Source of the DNA: Capsaspora owczarzaki ATCC 30864
Lineage: Eukaryota; Opisthokonta; Filasterea
Assembly: GCF_000151315.2 (NCBI RefSeq)
Contig: NW_011887297.1
Span: forward strand, 845,587 to 909,586
Direction: 5' to 3'
Length of the DNA: 64,000 bases
In this document: positions 57,044 through 64,000 of the stretch, one piece after another
Position numbering within the stretch: the first letter of the stretch is position 1
How the letters are laid out: each line of letters opens with the position of its first letter
Notes under the pieces: generated by a model
Told to the model about the DNA's origin: nothing
What the model saw: the letters and a program-made list of their open reading frames with translations, nothing else
The model's database searches: none
Made by a program: the position numbers and the translations under genes

Positions 57044-57341
57044 TCATCGAGAAGCAAACTGAGCCATGGGATCGTCACTGCGAACCTGACGAAGTCGGTA
57101 GGCCTCGAGCTCCTCTTCGGATGGTGCTGCAGAGCTTGACGAGTGACGCATCGAATGGTAAGGGCGCGAGCGATCGTCCATGGCGAGCAGACGCTCGGCT
57201 TCACGGTCGTCTTGCTCCAGCTTGCGCTTGGCGTCCGCCAGTCGAGCAGCCTTGTTGCTTGCCGAATCTTCGGCCGACTCCTCGTGCCGTCGCTTGTTGC
57301 CCCGTGATTCGAGGTGCTGCTCAACCAACGTCTTGGTCGGC

Positions 57342-57381
<40 letters not shown>

Positions 57382-58758
57382 TGCTGCCTGCGTCGGCAGT
57401 GGCGTCGCGTACTTCTCTTCGCTTGGCAAGAATGCCCGCATCTCCAACGCAAAAAGAGTTTTTGACAAACGACTGGCAGCAGCCATAGCCCCAGCGGCCG
57501 GCCTCCCAATACGAGCCCCAAATCTTGGTGTGATTGTTGACGAGCACTACGACGCATGGACCCCAAGACAAAAGTGAGCATCAAGTCACTGCACTAGCCG
57601 CAACAAACCCATTCAACAAGCATCGCAACAACACTTTTTGGGGAGTCTGGCCTTACCATCTTCTTCGTAGCGCGAGCGAGGAACGGCCTTCTCCTGGCCC
57701 TTCAATACCTTGCCAGACCGGCTGTACTCGACATAGTTCTCGGACTGGGCAAGAAGAAGTTCTTTCGGAGGAGCCTCGAGATGTTCAGCGCCACCGTACT
57801 TTTCGAGGATGGCTGATTGCTGCGACGTGGTGAGCTCGCTCTTCTTGACATCGAAGGTGCGACGCGCGAGCTCAGCGCGTGTCGGATCTGCCTGCATGTG
57901 CACATCTGCGCCGTGGCTTGCAGCCTCCCACGCATAGATTTGCGTCTTGGCCATCACAGACATGTCGCCCGAGTTGCGCGTCATGTTCTCGCCGGCAAAG
58001 CGAACCTCGTTCAGGTCCTTGCCAGAATCTGCGAAGGGATTGTCACGCATGGCGCGCGACTTTGGATCGTAGTATGCCGAGTCGACGTCGAGATTGTACA
58101 GGTACTTGGCAGTGTCCTCGCGAATGCGCAAATTACGCACAGAAATGCGCTTTTTGGGATCAAACTTTTGACCGGGCATTGCCACGTCCTCGCCATAGCG
58201 GAATTCATCTTGCTCGTCCTCAGAGTCAGAGTCAATCGCGTGTGCGTCGCCGGTGCCCGCAGCAGAGGCGGCATCGCCGGCAGCAGGCTTTCCGTCCGCC
58301 GTTGTCGTGCCGCCGGGGGCGTCCGACACTGCTGCGGCATCGTCGCTGGCTCCGTCTGCGGCCTGGGCTGCGCGTGTAGCCGCCTCCTCGTCCTCGTTGG
58401 CCACGGCGCTATTGGCTTCTTGCTGCAGTCGGTCAGCTTTCAACATGCGCTTGGCCATGTCCACTTTTTGGTAGTCTGCAATGACCTTGGAGTAATCGTC
58501 GGGATTGTACCCATTCCACCGGTCGCGCTTGCCTTCAAAGTCCAGGTTGAGCTCGTGCTGCTGCACGTCGTCTGGGGCAATCTGGACTTGAAGCTTCTTG
58601 GCGTTGGTTTTCCGCGGTCGCTCCAAGCAGTCGATTTTCTTGTGCGTGGTGGCGCCGCAGTTTTCGCACGAGCCCTTCTTGAATTTGACCAGTCCGCTCG
58701 CGGTGGGAGTCGGAGCGACCACGGCCTCGTTGCCCTTCTTGTACCAGTGGATCCATGT
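57044..58758 (-). CDS. SLU7: Pre-mRNA splicing factor SLU7 (N-terminus lost in assembly gap)
   Basis: Exons seen: (gap)58758-57657 and 57546-57044; about 534 residues of the C-terminal part. Role (family knowledge): second-step factor that helps choose the 3' splice site. Seen: [10 protein letters not shown] just after the gap; zinc knuckle [14 protein letters not shown] (C-x2-C-x4-H-x4-C); [111 protein letters not shown], then [20 protein letters not shown] and the end [10 protein letters not shown]; all match SLU7. A 14-residue poly-Ala (GCA)n tract lies near 57343-57380. To the right of the gap, RNKPTF at 59114-59134 may continue the conserved RPTLKHQR segment, but the exon is not resolved. 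Confidence 0.93.
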
Positions 58759-59113
58759 NNNNNNNNNNNNNNNNNNNNNNNNNNNNNNNNNNNNNNNNNN
58801 NNNNNNNNNNNNNNNNNNNNNNNNNNNNNNNNNNNNNNNNNNNNNNNNNNNNNNNNNNNNNNNNNNNNNNNNNNNNNNNNNNNNNNNNNNNNNNNNNNNN
58901 NNNNNNNNNNNNNNNNNNNNNNNNNNNNNNNNNNNNNNNNNNNNNNNNNNNNNNNNNNNNNNNNNNNNNNNNNNNNNNNNNNNNNNNNNNNNNNNNNNNN
59001 NNNNNNNNNNNNNNNNNNNNNNNNNNNNNNNNNNNNNNNNNNNNNNNNNNNNNNNNNNNNNNNNNNNNNNNNNNNNNNNNNNNNNNNNNNNNNNNNNNNN
59101 NNNNNNNNNNNNN
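58759..59113. other. Assembly gap (355 N)
   Basis: A run of N inside SLU7. It should contain about 20 missing residues before the WYKKG motif plus, probably, an intron. Confidence 1.
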
Positions 59114-59179
59114 CGAAGGTTGGCTTGTTGCGTCCCCGACCACAGCAGAATGCGAGGTTGTTCTGTCTCTGCAAAAGTC

Positions 59180-59671
59180 AATGGTAAGCACACAAGCATG
59201 AGAAACTAGTGAGTACGAGCGTTCGTTCGTTTTTGAAGGGGGGAGGGAAGGGAGGGAAGGGATGGCACAGTAGAACGTTGTCGTTTCGATCAGTCGAGGG
59301 GGGGGGGTCGTCGGTGGTGCAACACACGAATGTGGAAAGTGTTTTGCATCGGAAGTTGTTGTTGTGGGGATGACAAAGCGCGTGGTCGGGGGGGGGGCGC
59401 TGTGAGGGGGCAAGAAGGAAGAGGAGCAGAACAAACCCAAAAAAATAAAATAAAAGGCGAAAATAGTGCTACGCTCGACTCACTATTCAAGCAAGGAAAC
59501 GACTGCCAAAAACAAGACCAAACTGGATACGAAACCAGTAAAAAAAACAAATGGAAAAAACTGAACTGGATTCATTTGATCTTGGCTTTGATTTCTGATC
59601 AAATCTACGTTCATTGAGGCAAAAAAATTCCCTGCATTCTATTCATTCAGTCTCTCTTGTTTTGTCTGACA
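59180..59671. promoter_or_regulatory. Divergent region SLU7 (-) / acetyltransferase gene (+)
   Basis: About 490 bp likely to carry both promoters and the 5' end of SLU7. It contains G runs (59299-59307, 59389-59397), a GGGAGGGAAGG phrase and an A-rich stretch (59438-59456). Confidence 0.35.
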
Positions 59672-61880
59672 ATGCTGAGCAGCGCTTCCAAGCTGACAAT
59701 CCGCGCAATTCTCCGTGGCGGGACGACTTCAGCGCGCTGTGCTGCTGTTTTTACGACGACGACGACGACGACCACGACCACGACGAGATTGTCTTCAGCG
59801 TGTCTGACGCTGCCTGCGATGCACAAGTCGTCGTTCACGCGAGCCGGGACACGGATCTCGGCGGAGGATTCCCTGCGAATCAAGCACCTCGAGTACCGCA
59901 ACCAGCCGACTCCGACACTGCCGTCCGGTGCAGCGACCACCAGCAGCAGTCAGGCTCAGGGACTGCCAACAACCACAGCGGCAACGACGACGGCAGCCGG
60001 GGCAGCTGCAGGCGCGGTCTGCCACACGCCGATCGCCTTTCCAAAGAACGAAAGCCAGGCCGCACGGACAAACCGTGACGATGCTCCGACATCCAACTTC
60101 AAGGGATTCAGTGCAAGCTTCCCGTGCATGGAGAAGGAAGCCGAACGCAGAGCTGCAGGCGGCCCAGAGCCAATGTACGATCGCGTCGTCTCGGGCTACG
60201 AAGTCTACCATCACAAGGTGGGTGTGGTTGTAGCCGCTCTGAGATTGTTGTCCCAGTCGCGGCGGTTCGAATCGATTCCGTAGTTCCGTGGCTGTGTAGT
60301 TCCGTGGTTGGACAAACGGATGCAAAATCTTGTTGTTGGATCACACACAATGGAACCTTTCACCGACGTTTCGATCTGACCTTGTACGATTGGCTTGACA
60401 GACGCCCTTCCAACTCTACCACGGCGGCGTGTTGCCAGAGTTTAACATTGCCTATGAGACGTGGGGCACACTGAACGCGTCCAAATCAAACGCCATTCTG
60501 CTGCACACTGGGCTCTCGGCCTCCTCGCACGCCAAATCGCAAGCCAAAAACACAAACCCCGGGTGAGACTGGCAATGCAATGCATGTAATGTGTCAGTGG
60601 TCACGAGCGTCTCGTGGCTTACTCGTTTTATTTCATGAATCTTGCGTGTGCGTCGTTGCAGCTGGTGGGAAGCCTTCATCGGACCTGGCTGCGCCATCGA
60701 CACCAACAAGTTCTTTGTCATGTGCACAAACGTCCTTGGCTCGTGCTACGGCTCCACAGGACCATCATGCATCAATCCAACCACTGGCGAGGCGTATGCA
60801 ACTCACTTTCCAATCCTAACAGTGAGTCTTCTTTTTTTTTTTTTTTTTTTGGTTCTGTTGCTTGAACTGATCGCAGATTGCTCTTGACTTCATCATCATC
60901 CATCCTGACAGGTCCAGGATATGGTGAGGGCTCAGTTCCACTTGCTTGACCACATGGGCATCCAGAAGTTGTACGCTTCTGTCGGATCCTCGTTGGGCGG
61001 AATGCAATCGCTGACGGCTGCTGCACTCCACCCCAGCCGTGTCGGGAAGGTGGTCAGCATCTCGGCCGCGGCCATGTCCCATCCACTGTCCATTGCAATG
61101 AGACACGTGCAGCGTCGCGTGTTGATGGCAGATCCTCATTGGAATGGTGGTCAATACTACAAGGGCATTTTCCCTCACTTTGGCATGAAAGTGGCTCGAG
61201 AAATTGGAACCATCAGCTATCGCTCGGGTCCCGAGTGGGAGGAACGCTTTGGACGCCAGCGTGCCAATCCAGAGTCGTCGCCAAACTTTTGCCCCGACTT
61301 TCTCATCGAGACCTATCTCGATCATCAGGCAAGTGCTTTGAAGAACACAATGAAATCACTGACGCAAGATTGGCTCACCTCCCTGCCTCTCTATTTTTGG
61401 CACACTGACTTTCATTCCGTAGGGTGAGTTATTTTGCCTGAAATACGATCCAAATTCGCTGCTGTATATCTCCAAGGTGAGTCGGGCATGAACACCAAAA
61501 AAAAAACCAAAAAAAAAAACCCCTGCTGCAACCCAAATCCTCGCTTCTCCTCACAACTTGATGGCTTTTCATGGCATTCTTCTCTTCAATGTACTTGTTA
61601 CTGCGCTTCATAGGCCATGGACCTGTTCGATCTCGGCCAGGGATTTGAATCGCTGGACGCCGCGTTTCATCGCATCGACATGCCAGCGCTCGTCCTTGGT
61701 GTTGAGTCTGATATCCTCTTCCCCGAATGGCAGCAACGCCAGGTTGCCAACAAGCTGCGAACCACGGGCAATCAATCGGTTGTCTACTACCAGCTTGACT
61801 CGATCTACGGCCACGACACATTCTTGATCGATGTCAACTCTGTCGGGAAGGCTGTCAAAGGCCATCTGGAAAACGAATAG
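59672..61880 (+). CDS. Homoserine O-acetyltransferase-family enzyme (MET2-like), probably mitochondrial
   Basis: Exons: 59672-60217, 60402-60562, 60662-60821, 60912-61328, 61423-61476, 61614-61880; 534 residues. Role (family knowledge): alpha/beta-hydrolase acyltransferase that makes O-acyl-homoserine, or O-acyl-serine in some fungi, for sulfur amino acid synthesis. Seen: Arg/Ser/Thr-rich N-terminus without acids, typical of a mitochondrial presequence, then a Thr/Ala-rich linker; [55 protein letters not shown]; nucleophile elbow GSSLGG (Ser316); [25 protein letters not shown] (Asp479); [11 protein letters not shown] (His513). The triad is complete, so the enzyme is probably active; serine versus homoserine cannot be decided. 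Intron 4 starts with GC instead of GT (CAG then GCAAGT). Confidence 0.92.
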
Positions 61881-61990
61881 GTTGTCAAATGCATTCTATC
61901 AGTTGGATACTAGCATGTGGAAGAATATTAAAATGGTGTACAATGAAAAACGAGAAACCGCGAGCGCAAAAAACGAAACAACAAACAAAA

Positions 61991-64000
61991 TCACGCATCA
62001 AATGTGACACGAACAAGGATTTGTCCCGGCGCAGGCTCTAGATTCAAGAGCACCTCTCGCTCATATGGCAGAGTCAACTTGGAGGTACCGGGTGGTAGCT
62101 CAAACAACGAGCCAATCAGCACACAGCATTTCGAGAGAGCCTCATTCTTTTGGAAAACATGATGCTCGTTCAGTGTGAAAATGCACCGCGTGGCGGCCGT
62201 TAGCGGAGTGCTTGATGCATGAACAGAGACGCTGGCAGCTGCGCTGGCAAGCGATGCTGTGGACGTTGACGGAACCTTACCGGTGCGCAAGACCTTCACC
62301 TCGCCGACTTTGACAGACACGTACCGCTGAGGTCCGCCTTCAGGCAGGTGCATGACGCTGAGCAAGTCTAATTTCATCGAACCGAGGCGCAGGTACACGT
62401 TCTCATCCAGGATGAGGGCAGAAACCCAATTCGCATTGTGCGCAATGGGTTCGGAGAGCGGAAGAACTTGCTCGTCCAGCGCACCGCTGTCTGCGGAACG
62501 CGTGCTCCGCCGCGAATCCGCCCGAGCCAGCAGACTGTGATCTGGGCTGGCTCCGAGAGCGTTCTGATGGTTGGTATCTGGCTGAGAGCTGGCAGCTTCG
62601 CCTTGTAACTTGGAATGAGCAGAGGGATGGCTGACGGCACTCGTCGGTTTCGTGGTCGAGGTGGCATCAGTCTCCTCTGCGTGACTAATTTGCAAGAGAG
62701 GCAGAAGCGAAGGTGCTGGGTTGTCTGAAGAGGAGGGAACGTTTGCCGATAATCGAGATGGAGGCGATGGGCTTGCCCCGTCCGCTGCTTCCAAACTGGA
62801 CACTGACCCAGAGGCCGGAGTGAGACCGGCCAGACTGAATTCATGCGGGCTTGATGTCGGGCCAGGCGTGGGCGGTGCAGACTGCTTGGACGACAGCGGC
62901 GCTGCTACGTCTGCATTCACCTTGGCCAAGCCAGCCAGGATGGAATGCTTTGAAGCCGACTTGCCAACAGGAGCGGGCGGGCCAGCCAGACTCCTGGGAT
63001 TCAAGATGCTGACACGCCGCGGAAGAAGGCCAGATCGACCTTGACCGTCGGGAGGTGGCGTGGAAGATGTCTGCAACAAGTCCATGGGCGAAAGCGGGAG
63101 AGATGGAGAGGGTTCGCTCCTTCGTGACGGCAGAGAGCTTGACAGGCTGGCGCTATCGCCAGGAGTGCGGTTGGCATCGGACGCGAGGGACGAGCTCGTA
63201 GCCGCACGAAGCAGCCGCTGCAGCGGTCCTTGCGAAAGAGTCTTTTCCGGATCTGGGCTCCCAGGAGGGACGACGCCGGTGAGTTGCATGCGAATGTGGA
63301 GCATGCCATCTGCGCCATCATTCAACTTGATCCATCCGTCGTTGGTCTGATACAAGGCCGCAGCTGACGTGTTACCGTTCGCGCCAGCGGCGCTCAGAGC
63401 CGGGTCGACTCCTCCGTCGGCGTGTTTCGCGGTCTCTTGTTCCGCCGCGGCCATCTTGGAATCGGCAAAGAAATCACCCAGACAAATTTCACAGTTGCCG
63501 ATCGGTACACTCGAATGCGACAGATTCCAGTCCTTGACCACAAACAACAGGCGGGTATAAAGCCGATCAACGAGCTCAACAACTGTGGTTTCATTGAAGC
63601 GCGGATTCAAGTCTCGCTTGATGGGCTTTGTGCGGTGCAACCGTCGCCCATCCATCTTGACCACGACAAACGGGTCGGACAGCATGTTTCGATCCACTCC
63701 CGGCAAGTGCTTGGCCTCGATGATGGTGAGAATGAGTCGAGCAGCCCGCTCGGACGACGCCCCGCTCATGGTCGCATCATGCAGCAAGGCTTCCCGCACG
63801 CTGGAAGAGGGGTGGCGCTCTTGGTTGACGAGCTTCATGCCAGAGTTATCAGAAACCGCTCCAAAGAGACAGATTCGAGCGCCGTTGATGAGAGGGACGA
63901 AATCATCCCATCGGTCTTCGCTGCCCAAGGCACCCTGATGCTGTCGCGCAAATCCCAATGGCGAGCCGGTCATCCCGGAGCTGCCGCCGGGAGGCTCAAA
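61991..64000 (-). CDS. C2-domain protein (5' end beyond right edge)
   Basis: One open frame from the right edge to a stop at 61991, at least 669 residues, start not seen. Domain 1: a clear C2 domain (about 63754-63460) with RLILTIIEAKHLPGVDRNML, SDPFVVVKMDGR, RDLNPRFNET and VVKDWNLSHSSVPIG, keeping several calcium-ligand aspartates. Then a long Ser/Pro/Ala-rich disordered middle. A second, divergent C2-like domain closes the protein (about 62400-61994: LRLGSMKLDLLSVMHLP, RYVSVKVGEVKVLRTGK, FTLNEHHVFQKNEALSKC, ILVRVTFDA). Such proteins bind phospholipids or tether membranes (family knowledge); the exact family is not recognised. Convergent with the acetyltransferase gene, 110 bp apart. Confidence 0.8.
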   Translation of the reverse strand, partial: FEPPGGSSGMTGSPLGFARQHQGALGSEDRWDDFVPLINGARICLFGAVSDNSGMKLVNQERHPSSSVREALLHDATMSGASSERAARLILTIIEAKHLPGVDRNMLSDPFVVVKMDGRRLHRTKPIKRDLNPRFNETTVVELVDRLYTRLLFVVKDWNLSHSSVPIGNCEICLGDFFADSKMAAAEQETAKHADGGVDPALSAAGANGNTSAAALYQTNDGWIKLNDGADGMLHIRMQLTGVVPPGSPDPEKTLSQGPLQRLLRAATSSSLASDANRTPGDSASLSSSLPSRRSEPSPSLPLSPMDLLQTSSTPPPDGQGRSGLLPRRVSILNPRSLAGPPAPVGKSASKHSILAGLAKVNADVAAPLSSKQSAPPTPGPTSSPHEFSLAGLTPASGSVSSLEAADGASPSPPSRLSANVPSSSDNPAPSLLPLLQISHAEETDATSTTKPTSAVSHPSAHSKLQGEAASSQPDTNHQNALGASPDHSLLARADSRRSTRSADSGALDEQVLPLSEPIAHNANWVSALILDENVYLRLGSMKLDLLSVMHLPEGGPQRYVSVKVGEVKVLRTGKVPSTSTASLASAAASVSVHASSTPLTAATRCIFTLNEHHVFQKNEALSKCCVLIGSLFELPPGTSKLTLPYEREVLLNLEPAPGQILVRVTFDA

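Noticed and set aside
57314-57577. Poly-Ser/poly-Ala/poly-Cys ORFs around 57340-57390
   Set aside because: All are frames of one (GCA)n run that encodes the SLU7 poly-Ala tract.
60264-60273. GGTTCGAATC, a tRNA B-box-like string
   Set aside because: Flanking bases do not form a T-stem, no A-box or acceptor stem is found, and it lies in an intron of the acetyltransferase gene.

Overview
The window is nuclear DNA of a unicellular eukaryote, most likely an opisthokont close to animals (a filasterean-like holozoan such as Capsaspora is my best guess). Coding sequence is moderately GC-rich. About 85 spliceosomal introns can be reconstructed, nearly all GT-AG and mostly 60-400 bp. The gene content (ABCD4-like transporter, TBC1D2-like Rab GAP, RPEL-repeat protein, K-Cl cotransporter, polycystin-1-like receptor, EF-hand LPCAT) is that of a holozoan. 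The species is an inference from this content, not something the sequence states. One assembly gap of 355 N lies at 58759-59113.

Layout, left to right (+/- is strand): partial unknown gene (-), TBC1D2-like PH/TBC protein (-), ribosome-assembly factor RPF2 (-), six-repeat RPEL protein (+), SLC12 K-Cl cotransporter (-), seven-TM receptor-like gene A (+), protein prenyltransferase alpha subunit (-), its paralogue seven-TM gene B (+), GID/CTLH ubiquitin ligase RMND5 (+), DDHD phospholipase A1 (+), ABCD4-like ABC transporter (-), an orphan type II membrane protein with a propeller-like ectodomain (+), SMC6 (-), a small PH-like protein with NPF motifs (+), a 5.7-kb intronless polycystin-1-like GPS receptor (-), an unresolved ORF (-), LPCAT-type acyltransferase (+), TMEM50 (+), splicing factor SLU7 (-, cut by the gap), a homoserine O-acetyltransferase-family enzyme (+), and a C2-domain protein (-, running off the right edge).

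The genes are unrelated housekeeping and membrane genes, as expected in a compact eukaryotic genome. Strand alternates often. Several convergent pairs leave only 110-280 bp between stop codons, while divergent pairs share promoter regions of 0.4-1.3 kb rich in homopolymer and microsatellite tracts. Exon boundaries given here were found by hand, by requiring GT/AG sites, an unbroken reading frame and continuity with known family sequences. They are strong for the recognised genes and weaker for first exons.

The most unusual items are the RPEL-only protein with a 44-residue repeat, the duplicated seven-TM genes flanking a prenyltransferase gene, the polycystin-like receptor with a repeated cysteine-rich module, the orphan membrane protein with a tail-fibre-like C-terminal module, and a small TA-flanked inverted-repeat element at 42335-42498. 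I found no virus copy, retroelement, CRISPR array or bacterial-style operon.
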